A stretch of DNA of 64,000 nucleotides, taken from positions 1 through 64,000 of the forward strand of contig JAGEMR010000073.1 of assembly GCA_021030915.1 (NCBI GenBank), written 5' to 3'. The notes under the pieces are model-generated. The model saw only the letters and a program-made list of their open reading frames with translations. It did not search any database and was not told the origin of the DNA. Below are positions 22,388-34,494 of this stretch, one piece after another (position 1 is the stretch's first letter; each line of letters starts with the position of its first letter). The position numbers and the translations under genes are program-made. The stretch is from Astrothelium macrocarpum (lineage: Eukaryota; Ascomycota; Dothideomycetes; Trypetheliales; Trypetheliaceae).

Positions 22388-22927
22388 CCCAGCGGGCGAT
22401 AGAATGAGTTGCTCAAGGTTAATGGCTGCCAATTGAGATCTCAGAGTGTCAAGCAGACACCCAAAAGGGAAATGGCATGTCCTGACTCGTTCTATTTGAC
22501 ATGATCATGCGCATGAACAAACAAGTGATTAAGAATTTGTATGTTACGTTCCGAGTAGATATGGTTAGATTCTCGTATGCCAATACCCGGCGCTCGTTCA
22601 CGAGACACAATTCCACACCGCAACATCTAAGGTAGTTCAGGAATTGCTACATCTGGATTGCGCTGAAGACAAGTGAGAGAGTTGATTACCTGTTTGGGCA
22701 AAGTGTGCTTACATCCGGCAATTCCTTCCGTTTTGGTAGAGAGGCCGAAAAGCGACCGACCAGCGAACTTCCCAGTGACATAGGTGTGAGGGCAATGCCC
22801 TCGGTCACTGTTATCGCTACACTCCCTAGAATCTTATGCTCTTTAACTTACTTTTCGCCAAGTCCGTGGATGGCTCGAAAGCTATCTCGCATCTTCTAGC
22901 CCTTCCTCAAAGGCCTTGCCTGCAGAC
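22388..22927. promoter_or_regulatory. SR140-TOR intergenic region / TOR promoter
   Basis: 540 bases between the SR140 stop and the TOR start. A pyrimidine-rich stretch (CTTTAACTTACTTTTCGCC type) precedes the TOR start by about 80 bases. No other gene or RNA seen. Confidence 0.45.
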
Positions 22928-25900
22928 ATGGCAACTCTGGTACCCCTCGCCTTGAGGGAAGCTCTCGAAAGATGCACAATCGAACTACGGTCCAAGTAAG
23001 ATCCCATCCCGTACTTCCTATTCGAACAAGATGTTCACCTTTTGCTAGGAATGACGAGACGCGAAAGCGAGGTGCTGTTGAGCTTCGCTCAAGCTTGGAA
23101 ACAGCTCATCGAGGTTGGTCAGGCATCACGCACGTGCAAGACTTGATGTGTTGACAATCGAAACAGACCTTCAGCCAGCGCTATACCAAGCCTTTTACTC
23201 CGATTGTCTCAGCCGCGTCCACTCCCTCGTTGTGCAAGGCAACGACACTCACGAACGAATCGGGGGAATCTACGCCCTTAATCAGCTCATCGATTTTCGT
23301 GGCGATGATCAAGCACAAAAGACCACTAGGTTTGCGGGCTATCTTAGAGCTGTGATGCGTGGAAGCGATACGAGTGCCATGGTGGTAGCGGCACGCACAC
23401 TTGGGAGGCTTGCAATACCCGGAGGAGCTCTGACCGCAGAATTGGTTGAGGCAGAAGTGAAGAGTGCGCTTGAGTGGCTACAGATTGAACGACAAGAGAA
23501 CAGAAGATTTGCCGCGGTCCTTACGCTCGGCGAGCTTGCTAGAAATTCCCCAACCTTACTATATCAATGGGTCCCACAGATTTTCGAGGTCATCTGGGTG
23601 GCGTTGCGAGATCCCAAGGTCCTCATTCGGGAGTCAGCTGCGGAGGCAATAAGTGCTTGTTTTGAAATTATCGCTGCCAGAGATTCGACGCTTCGCCAAC
23701 AGTTCTTCACCAGAGTATACGAAGAAATTCGGAAAGGCTTTCAGATGAATTCAATTGATACAATCCACGGTTCTTTACTTACGATGAAGGAACTGCTCCT
23801 CAAGGGAGGAATGTTCATGCATGGTGCACGCTATAAGGATGCTTGCGAGATTGTTTTGAACTACAGAGACCATCGAGATCCTCTCATCCGCAAAGAGGTC
23901 GTGGACCTTATCCCAATTCTCGCCAGTTATGCACCGAATGACTTTGGCACAAGCTATCTTCACAAATTCATGCTCCACCTTCAGGGACTTCTCAAGAATG
24001 AAAAAACCCGAAACCCCGCTTTTATTGCTATTGGAAAGATTGCAAGCGCTGTTGGTAGCCAAATTGCGCCTTACTTGGATGGCATTCTCGTGTATATTCG
24101 CACGGGCCTAAGCGACAAAGCCCGAAATAAGAATATGCAAGAGGCACCAATCTTTGAATGCATCAGCATGATCTCTATCGCTGTTGGTCAAACACTTAGC
24201 AAGTACATGGAAGCAATTCTGGATCCCATCTTTGCTTGTGGGCTTAGCGATTCCCTGACACAAGCACTTGTCGACATGGCACACTATATACCACCTGTGA
24301 AAAGTCTAATCCAGCAAAAACTGTTAGATCTACTGAGCCAAGTTCTTTGTGGCAGACCTTTCGTCTCGCTTGGAAGTCCTACTCACGCTGGATCGCTTCC
24401 ACCCATCTTCATCCGAGACCAAAAGGATCCACAGGAACTTAAGCAACGAGAAGCGGAGATTGCTCTTGCCCTTCATACCCTTGGTAGCTTCGATTTCTCT
24501 GGATACATCCTCAATGAATTCGTGCGCGATGTTGCGATCAGATATGTCGAAGATGACAATCCCGACATTCGGAGAGCAGCAGTACTGACGTGCTGCCAAC
24601 TTTTCGTTCGTGACCCAATCGTCCATCAAACAAGCCATCATGCTATACAAGTAGTTAGCGATGTCATCGAGAAGCTCCTCACTGTCGGTGTTGCCGATCC
24701 CGACCAGAATATCCGGAGGACTGTCCTCATGTCCTTGGACGCCCGTTTCGACCGTCACTTAGGCAAAGCCGAGAATGTCCGAACCTTGTTTTTGTGCCTG
24801 AATGATGAAGTCTTTGGCATCAGAGAAGCAGCAATGACCATCATCGGACGTCTTACAGAACAGAATCCAGCTTACGTCTTTCCCTCTCTTCGTAAAGTTC
24901 TAATCCAGCTTTTAACCGAGATGGAATATTCCAACAACCCGAGAAACAAAGAGGAGAGTGCGAGGCTCATCAGCGATCTAGTATCGGCTTCCTCGAGGCT
25001 GATCAAACCATACGTGGATCCCATGATCGCCGTCCTTTTGCCAAAGGCACGAGACCCTAATCCAGAAGTAGCATCATGTACGCTGAAAGCCATTGGTGAT
25101 CTCGCCACTGTTGGTGGAGAGGACATGGTTCAATATATCCCAGAGTTGATGAACATTATCATTGAGGATTTGCAGGACCAAAGCTCGGAACAGAAGCGAA
25201 GCTCTGCATTAAGAACGCTTGGCCAGCTAGCAAGCAACTCAGGATATGTCATTGATCCATATATTGATCATCCTGAGCTTCTCACCATTCTGATCAACAT
25301 CATCAAGACTGAGCAGGCCGGCTCCCTGCGTCGTGAAACAATTCGTCTCATGGGCATCCTGGGTGCGCTGGATCCTTATCGACATCAGACTGTGGTCGAG
25401 GAATCTCCAGATAGTAACCTTGCCGCAGACGCTCAAGCAGTCACTGATGTTTCGTTGATTATGAATGGATTGACACCTTCCAGCGAAGAGTATTATCCAA
25501 CTGTTGTAATCAACACTTTGATGGCCATGCTAAAGGACAGCTCACTCATGTCCTATCATTCGGATGTCGTGACGGCGGTAATGAACATCTACGCCACCAT
25601 GGGTCTCAAATGCATCAGTTTCCTCGGACAAGTGGTGCCCGGCTTCATCACTGTCATACGAACAGCACCAGTCGGCCGCCTCGAGTCCTACTTCAATCAA
25701 CTTAGTCATTTAGTGCGGATAGTTCGCCAACACATTCGTCCATTCCTTCCAGCAATTCTTGACACCGTGCAAGACTATTGGAGCGCTTCGGCTCAGCTTC
25801 AATCAACAATCTTGTTACTTATCGAGGCTATCTCACGATCGCTAGAAGGTGAATTTAAGGTCTATCTTGCCAATGTTCTTCCCTTGATGCTTGGCGTGCT

Positions 25901-28900
25901 CGATCAAGATACAACTCAACGAAGAATTCCTTCGGAAAAAGTCTTACATGCCTTCCTTGTATTTGGCTCCAGTGCTGAGGAATACATGCACATCATCATT
26001 CCAGTCATTGTACGGATGTTCGAAAAGCCAGGCCAACCATCGAAAATTCGACAACTCGCAATCGAGACCATTGGAAAGCTTTCGAGACAAGTGAACATAT
26101 CAGAATTTGCAGCAAAAATCATCCACCCACTGGCACGCATCCTAGCTGGTTCTGATGCATCTTTGAAGCAGACAGCGTTGGATACCCTCTGCGCGCTCAT
26201 TTTCCAACTTGGTCCAGATTACTTGCATTTTGTACCCACCATTGACAAGGTTCTTCAGAACAGCAAAATACAGCATGCAAACTATTCTCTCATTGTTTCC
26301 AAACTGCGAAAGGCGGAGCCATTGCCTCAAGATCTTAGCCCGGACGAACGATATGCTGACGACGATGACGATCAGCCACAAGAAATCTCTACTCGACGAC
26401 TTCCTGTCAATCAACAGCATCTTAAGAACGCGTGGGAAGCGCATTCCAAGTCGACACGTGAAGATTGGCAAGAGTGGATGCGACGTTTTAGCGTTGAATT
26501 GCTTAAGGAATCTCCTCAGCAGGCATTACGCGCATGCGCACCACTTGCCAGTATCTATAGCCCAATCGCACGAAGTCTATTCAACTCTGCTTTCGTCTCT
26601 TGTTGGACCGAGCTTTATGACCAGTATCAGGAGGAGCTGGTGCGATCCATTGAAATAGCCCTCACATCACCCAACATCCCACCAGAGATTCTGCAAGTAC
26701 TCCTCAACCTGGCCGAGTTTATGGAACACGATGACAAAGCACTTCCCATTGATGTACGCACCTTGGGCATGTATGCCGGCAAATGCCATGCATTTGCAAA
26801 AGCTCTACACTACAAAGAGCTAGAGTTCAACGCGGAGCAGAATGCGAGTGCCGTGGAGGCTCTGATTAGTATAAACAATCAGCTACAGCAGACCGATGCA
26901 GCATTTGGAATTTTGAGAAAAGCGCAAGGCTACACCGATGTCGACCTCAAAGAGACTTGGTTCGAGAAGCTTCAGAGATGGGAAGAGGCACTCGTAAATT
27001 ATCAACGACGAGAGCAAACCGAGCCGGACAACTTTGAGATCACCATGGGCAAAATGCGTTGTCTTCACGCTCTCGGCGAATGGGATATCCTTTCAAACCT
27101 TGCTCAAGAGAAATGGATGCATGCCGCGCAGGACGAGAGACGTGTCATTGCTCACTTGGCAGCCGCCGCTGCTTGGGGTATGGGCCAATGGGATCTGATG
27201 GACAATTACCTCTCGGTAATGAAACCGCACTCTCCAGATCGATCCTTTTTTGGTGCTATTTTGTCTATACATCGCAACGACTTTGATAATGCAACAGTAC
27301 ACATTGAGCGTGCTCGTGATGGTCTGGACACTGAACTCAGCGCTCTCTTGGGAGAATCTTACAATCGAGCTTACAGCGTCATTGTTCGATTACAAATGCT
27401 CGCGGAACTGGAAGAAATCATTTGTTACAAGCAAAACTATAACAACCCAGAGAAGCAAGAAAATTTGAGACAAACATGGACCAAGCGCTTGAAGGGCTGT
27501 CAACGAAACGTTGAAGTCTGGCAAAGAAATCTCAAGGTTAGAGCTCTAGTCATCTCACCAAAAGATAATATGGAGATCTGGATCAAGTATACCAATCTCT
27601 GTCGAAAAGCGGGCCGAAACGGCCTTGCAGAAAAGTCCTTGCATGCCCTTGTCGGCAAAAACGAAAGCATTTTTGACTACATGAGGACCAGAGAAACACA
27701 TGCACCATACCAGGTGGAGTACACTATTTTCAAGTATTTGTGGTCTACGGGAAATCAAAGCATGGCTTTGGGTGGTTTGAAGGAGTTTACTGCCCGTCTC
27801 TCCGATGATCTACAGAGCAAGTCCCGAGACTTGACGAATGGCACACATATAAATGGCATCAACGGCGTTAACGGTGTCAATGGAATTCACCACTTGACAA
27901 ATGGAGTCAATGGTATGAACATGAGTGGAATCAATGGTACACACCTTCTCAATGGATCAACCATGACACAAACAACGTCAAAAGAGATGGTAGATTTGAC
28001 GAGATTGCTTGCGCGATGCCACTTGAAGCAGGGTCAGTGGCAGACTTTGATGCATCGTGGAGAATGGGGACCAGAAGAGCCACACGTCCATGACATACTC
28101 CAATCCTATCGAGAAGCAACCAAGGAAAATCCACAATGGTACAAGGCTTGGCATTCTTGGGCACTGGCAAACTTTGAAGTGGTAACCTCGATAACTTCGG
28201 AAGCTGACCGCGAGGTTGCCAGAGTGCATCGAGATACAATCGTTGAATATGTCGTGCCTGCTATTGAGGGCTTCTTTAGATCAATTGCTCTTTCATCCAC
28301 GAGCTCACTGCAGGATACCCTTCGACTACTTACACTTTGGTTTGCACATGGTGGTTATCATGAAGTCAATCAAGCTGTAACGGAAGGATTTGCAACAGTC
28401 AACATTGACACCTGGCTTGAGGTCATGCCTCAGCTTATCGCACGGATCAACCAGGCCAACGCAAGAGTGCGGCAGTCCATCTATAATCTTCTTGTCGAAG
28501 TTGGAAGAGCACATCCGCAGGCGTTGGTATATCCACTAACCGTTTCCATGAAATCCGATCTCAGAAATCGATCTCGCTCTGCAAGTCAAATCATGGATGC
28601 CGTGCGACAGCACAGCTCGAGATTAGTAGAGCAAGCCGACTTGATCAGTCATGAACTCATCCGAATTGCGGTGCTGTGGCACGAGCAGTGGCATGAGGGG
28701 CTGGAAGAAGCGTCCAGGCTGTACTTTGGTGATCATAATGTCGAGGGCATGATGAATACACTACGCCCGCTTCATCAAATGCTAGAGAATGGGCCGGAAA
28801 CGCTACGCGAAATTTCATTCATACAATCGTTTGGTCGTGATCTTCAAGAAGCCAAGGATTGGTGCGATAATTACCTCAAGACAAATGATATACAGGAGTT

Positions 28901-30390
28901 GAACGCTGCTTGGGATCTTTACTACCAGGTCTTCCGCAAGATCGCACGTCAATTACCCCAGCTTATGAGTCTGGAGCTACAATACGTGTCGCCGCGATTA
29001 AAGTCTGCTCAGGATCTAGATCTGGCGGTACCAGGGACCTACCAAAGTGGCAAACCAGTCATCCGTATAGCAACGTTCGATCCAGTGTCAACTGTTATTC
29101 AATCCAAACAGCGTCCGAGAAAGCTGACGTTGAAAGGCAGCGACGGTCAGACCTATGCATATGTGCTCAAAGGTCATGAAGATATTCGTCAGGACGAGCG
29201 TGTGATGCAGCTCTTTGGCCTTGTCAATACCTTATTGGCGAATGATCCCGAGTGTTTTAAGAGGCATCTCAACATTCAGCGATACTCTGCCATTCCACTA
29301 TCCACACAGTCTGGCCTCCTTGGGTGGGTGCCCAATAGTGACACCCTCCATGTTCTGATCCGCGAATATCGTGACAGCCGCAAGATCCTTCTTAACATCG
29401 AACACCGTATCATGCTTCAAATGGCACCAGATTATGATAACTTGACACTCATGCAGAAAGTTGAGGTATTTGGGTATGCCCTTGACAACACAACCGGTCA
29501 AGATTTGTACCGCGTTCTCTGGCTCAAGAGCAAGAGCTCAGAAGCCTGGCTCGACCGACGTACAAACTATACTCGTTCACTCGGCGTAATGTCCATGGTC
29601 GGCTACATTCTCGGTCTTGGAGACCGCCACCCATCGAATCTCATGCTCGACCGCGCCACCGGCAAAATCATCCACATCGACTTTGGCGACTGTTTCGAAG
29701 TGGCGATGCACCGCGAAAAATACCCGGAGCGTGTGCCCTTCCGCCTGACCCGCATGCTCACCTTCGCCATGGAAGTCAGCAACATCGAAGGCAGCTTCCG
29801 CACCACCTGCGAGCACGTCATGCGCGTGCTGCGCGACAACAAGGAGTCGCTGATGGCGGTCCTCGAAGCCGTAAGTGCCCGCCACCATTTCCCCCTCTTC
29901 TCCCCCCCCCCTTCATCTTCCATCTCCTCCTGAACCCACCCCCATCGCTCACGCCCACGCTCACATCCCACAGTTCATCCACGACCCCCTCCTGACCTGG
30001 CGCCTCGGCAACCGCGAGTCACCCCCCGAGCCCTCCTTCCCGTCCGAGCGCCGCGCGTCCATCATCGGCGTCGACAACAACGCCGCCTCGTCCGAGCGGC
30101 CCGCGCTCGCCGAGCGGCCGTCCGGCTCGTCGTTTGCCCTGCGGCCGCGCGCCCGCTCCAACGCGGTCGCGCCCGCCCAGCAGCAGCAGCTCGCGAACAA
30201 CGTCGAGCCCGAGGTGCAGAATGCGCGCGCGCTGCAGGTGCTCAAGCGTGTGCGGGATAAGCTGACGGGTAGGGATTTCAAGCCGGATGAGGAGCTGAAG
30301 ATTGAGGATCAGGTGGAGAAGTTGTTGCAGGAGGCGACGAGCTTGGAGAATCTGTGTCAGCATTATATTGGGTGGTGTAGTTTTTGGTGA
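22928..30390 (+). CDS. tor: Target of rapamycin (TOR) serine/threonine kinase
   Basis: Four exons: 22928-22995, 23049-23113, 23167-29870 and 29974-30390, about 2417 aa; introns 53, 53 and 103 nt, all phase-consistent. N-terminal HEAT repeats run to about residue 1200. The FAT domain (about 1230-1830) holds an Asn-Gly-rich insertion (27838-27990). The FRB domain begins at LIRIAVLWHEQWHEG (about 1875); it keeps EEASRLYFG, whose Ser is the residue mutated in rapamycin-resistant yeast, so sensitivity to FKBP-rapamycin is expected. The kinase has GHEDIRQDERVMQLF, the catalytic loop GDRHPSNLML and HIDFGDCFEVA; FATC ends LCQHYIGWCSFW at the stop. This is the core kinase of TORC1 and, if it is the only copy, TORC2, controlling growth in response to nutrients. 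The last 800 bases are markedly GC-richer than the rest. Confidence 0.98.
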
Positions 30391-31978
30391 ATGCCGGGGG
30401 GGGGGGGGTTGGGGAGGTTGGGGGTTGTCTGGGTGTATATATAGCATTATTCGGAGATTGGAAGGGTGGATGCATGGTAGGGCGTTGTTGGCTGGAGTCT
30501 ACCTAGATGAAAGATGATGGCATTTTGAATGATTACATGATTATTATCTCTTGAAGAACATATGGGGACCCCCCAATGTAATTTTCTCGGACTCACGTGA
30601 AACCATTGATTAAAAGACATTGACAACAGTATCGTCAATTTTCCCAAGGCACCTTGCTAACACATGTATCTCAGATTGGCTCCTTTGCAACCTACAATAT
30701 TTCCTATAGCAACCCTTAGTATGATCGAATAAGCTACCAGCAAGGAACTACATCTGATGCTATCAGGCGGTCTTCCACTTTCTTGGAATTCAACCTGCTA
30801 TCGTCAAGTGGTGGGACATGGCATCTTAGCTTAATCGCCAAGAGTGTTACTGTGCCACATTAAATATAACTTACAGAAGACAAAAATGGAGACATACTCG
30901 TCTACGCAAGAATGCATGCTTGAACTGGTCCTGGAATGTACTTCATGATCGTACTTTCTCATTCCCTGAGAAAGCGAGAATCCGATCATGGCAGGACGAC
31001 CTATCGTGGAAATATGGATTTATGTTCTTTGCGATACTAGATCATCCGGCTAGGCAAACTTCTCGCCTTGAGTCCCGCAAGACGCACTCCATGCAATCAG
31101 AGGGTTCTGTTAGGTAACACGCCCCGTAGCCCCCAGTGATGTTCATTTTCACTTCTGAGTCAAAAGCACTCGGATTTTGCGTCCCCCTGTGTATTTGGTT
31201 AACGCACTTGAAAATAATTGCATTGAAATGAGCTTTAAAGTCTAGATGGAGATCTACGCACTACGCTGTGGAATATAGAATTGACCGATTGGATCATCAC
31301 CGTCATGAAACGCCGCCGAGGGTTTGCTTTCAATCCTAGGCAGATTTGCAAAGTAGTCCAGAGACAAACTTATCTCAGACTGGCGGAACACGGATTCAAA
31401 GGTCCTCAGAGGCAGCTCCTGGTTTGACACCTTTGCTTTTCTGGTGAATTCAATAGAATTTCAAAGCTCCAGAGATGTGTCTGCGACGAGATTTTGCCAA
31501 CGTGATGTCTATGTCACATATGGTCCGCGACGTCATGGCTTCATTTCTCGGCATCTGTGTTTCCAAGCCTCAGATACAGATTCTTGCGAGATCGGTGTCT
31601 GGTTTGGGCAGTTTCTTAATTTCCCAGTACTTTCTTGCGCACCTCGTTCGCACATTACTTATGTCATTGATTTGTGTGAAATCCCCCTCGCGAATCACGG
31701 CCAGCCGCAAATACGACCCAAGGCCAGCAACTTAACGCATCTTTACCTCACCACGTTTGCCGACTTGGGGGTGTAAACACAACCTACTTGTGCTGTGCCT
31801 GTATGCAGTGGTCGTCACCATCAAGCGTTGCGGGAATCCAGAAAGTAAGCAACTTTAATCCACCATTAGCAAGCTTCTGTTCTCATATGATAACTTCGGG
31901 ACATCTCTGGATCTGCTTACTGATGTGTTGCGGTTGAGCATAGTGTTCGAGTGTAGCTTGAAGAAAGTATAAGGGGAG
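30391..31978. other. 1.6-kb intergenic region, G-run at left
   Basis: Directly after the TOR stop is a G13 run (30396-30408) followed by GGGG, GGGGG and GGG blocks up to about 30433, able in principle to form a G-quadruplex in the TOR 3' UTR. The rest, to the end of the PNP-ankyrin gene, shows only short frames without recognisable content; a frame at 31475-31735 starts with ATG but has no support. Confidence 0.5.
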
Positions 31979-34494
31979 CTAAAATGGAGGTGGCGTGTGA
32001 GGGAATCCAGCAAGCAAATTTACAACGGCCTCGTGCCCGCGCTCCGCCGCCCACATCAGCGGCGTCCTACCGTCTTGATCTTTTGAGTTGATGTCGACTT
32101 TGCCTGTCTCGAGTAGTAACCTCACAATAGTCTCATCTCCTCTCATTGCTGCCTCTAATAGCGGCGTTTTGCCACTTCGAGGTTTTGAATTAATATCGAC
32201 TTTGTTTGTATTGAGCAGCAATCTCACGACTGCCTCAAGCCCATTGTACGCCGCCCACCACAGCGGCGTTGAACCATCTTGAGCCCCCAAGTTGACGTCG
32301 GCCTTGCCTGTCTCGAGCAGCAATCTCACGACGGCCTCACGCCCATTGTACGCCGCCCACCACAGCGGTGTTGTACCAAATTGATCCTTCGAATTGACGT
32401 CAGCGCCTTTCTGAAGCAATTCTTGAACTAAAGGTTCATTGCCCTTCCTAGCTGCTTCTCTCAGTTTTCTCCCACCGTCGGTGACCATGGACACCAACTT
32501 CGCAATTCGGCCTGGTCCTTTGATTGGCGAAGCAGGGATCGCAGCAGATCGTTGAATGTTAGTTCTCGGATTGAGGGGTAGGGGTAGGGGTTGGCGTGCA
32601 TATTCTTTCATGTGAACCCTCGGATTGAGGCGTTGGGGTACGGATTCGCCTGTGTGCTTTATAGAAGCTAAATGCTTATCTTCTGGGTCTTCAGCATCGG
32701 AAAGTCGATCTCCAAAGTCTTGAGGCAAGTCGCTGTTGCACCCGTCCGTGCCATTAGAAAGCTCCTCCCCGAGTGTGTCGATAAAATCTCCTTGTTCGAT
32801 GGCTTCTTGAAGTCTCGCGATAATGATGTCGTGATGCTGGTTGAAAAGTGCAGGCGTAATGCCAACGCTCTCCAGTTCTTTGCATAGTTGTCGCCATGCC
32901 TCCTTTTCATCAGCTGAAAGCGAGCCAGTAGTATGATGCGTCATCACGGAACCTTCGCGTTTCCCAGACCGAACTTCATCGATGAACGTGTCAAGCTTAA
33001 CCAGTACCAATTTGGTTGAAGAACTGAAAGGACATTAGAAAAGCATTTATCCCTGTTTTCGTGCAAGCTTACTGAATCAACTTGATGTACACCGTGTTGA
33101 GCGCAGACGTAGTGCTTGTTAATCTTGATCTGATCTCCGATAGTTCCTCCGCCCGCCACTGCTGCCGCTCCCATGTTCTTTGTGTTTGGGTTCCGACGGA
33201 ATCGTAATGTTCTTTGAGCTTGAGGAGTTCTCCTAAGATCTGATATAAATCTTGTGCAAGTTTACATAGTGTAGGTTCCTTCTCGCAATCAATTTGGAAG
33301 TCTGTACTGCCTTCCGTGATTGTCTCGAGTATGCCAATAAGACGCGCGAGGTCGTCTTGTACGGGTCTGAACTGAGCGGAGGAGGCGAGGAGGGAAAGGC
33401 GGAGAGATCGAGCTAAAGGTTGCACGGTGGTAATGTGAGCTGGACTCATTAACCTAAAATCAGTACTGAAAACCTCTGTTGGATGTGGAGACTATACTGA
33501 TGTTGATCTCCTCTCCAATAAATACCGAACCATCGCCGGAGGAGATTTGCACTTCAATCGTCCGTGTCTTTCTCACATCTGTCTTAGGTATTACCATGAG
33601 CAGCTCTTTCGCGTATGCGGCTGCGGATCCAGCCGCGTACGGCTGCCATCTCTTGTTCTTGTGCGAGTCGGCATAGTCGCAGATTCCACGAATCACCAAG
33701 CATGGAAAACTGTTTATCAAGCCAGCCGCCTCCATCTCAAAGCACAACACTTCTCCAAATTCAGTGCTAATCTGGTCTCTTATGACACCGTCCCTTATCA
33801 CCAGATCTCCTGATGCGATCAAGCCGTAGTGAATTTCAGGTGCATCGACTAACCGTGCTCTGCGTCTTAGCTCTTTAGCGCTGTCGCATAATATACAGTT
33901 ATCCCCACCAACATGATTGTAGGCCGCTTCAAAGAGTGTATCGTCGCCCACCTGTTCACGGCCGAACCGAGGTAGCCTACCCAGAGTCGTGATATAATTC
34001 AAGATATGATTCTTTCCCAGGTTATGATTTGCTCGCAGCTTCGAGACGGCGGTAAGAAGGATTCGAGGGGGAGCATTCAGAAAGCCTGTTCGCTCGATCC
34101 CGCTCGGCGTTGACTTTCCAAAGTCATACTGGATCACACCGCCATGACCCTTGCCCGGCTGGCTGACCACGATATCACCGAGCCGAATGTCTGCTTGTCC
34201 AGGAACGCCGCCTCCAATCCCAACCATGAGTCCAAACCGAATGGCACGGAACGTGGACTTCATCTGCATTGCGACAGCCGCGGCAGAGTTCGTGCCGGTC
34301 TGGCCTGCGGGTAGGCATGCAAGGACAACATCATGGTCACCAATGCTTCCGAGAGTGTACGTGTTGTCGTCATCGTCTTCTTGAGGGAGGCCATCGTGTT
34401 GTTCGTCCAGCATGGCCTCTGCTGCAGCAAGCTCGATTGGCAAGGCACACACCAACCCGACCGTGTAGCTGTCGCGGCTTCGCCGGCCTGCCAT
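31979..34494 (-). CDS. PNP-domain / ankyrin-repeat NLR-like protein lacking NACHT
   Basis: Three exons on the minus strand, 34494-33498, 33439-33073 and 33023-31979, about 802 aa; introns 58 and 49 nt, frames matching. Residues 1-310 form a purine-nucleoside/uridine phosphorylase-like domain (YTVGLVCALPIELAAAEAML, LMVGIGGGVPG, IRLGDIVVSQP, FEMEAAGL, VIRGICDYADSHKNKRW). The middle 330 residues are helical (ARSLRLSLLASS, ILETITEG, SADEKEAWRQLCKELESVGI), resembling the N-terminal domains of fungal STAND proteins. Residues about 630-795 hold four to five ankyrin repeats (TPLWWAAYNG twice). No P-loop or NACHT/NB-ARC motif is seen. Fungal PNP domains usually head NLRs with NACHT or NB-ARC, so this is a NOD-less variant, possibly in non-self recognition. 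The first intron's splice sites are the least certain part. Confidence 0.75.
32213..32368 (-). repeat. Near-identical ankyrin-repeat units, 102-bp period
   Basis: Within the ankyrin exon, 32213-32266 and 32315-32368 are offset by exactly 102 bases (34 codons) and differ at only two of 54 positions, including a 28-base exact match. Both encode the LWWAAYNG block. The other ankyrin units in the exon are clearly more diverged. Confidence 0.85.

Noticed and set aside
29577..29971. Antisense frames over the TOR kinase end
   Set aside because: GC-rich shadow of the TOR coding strand, no independent support.
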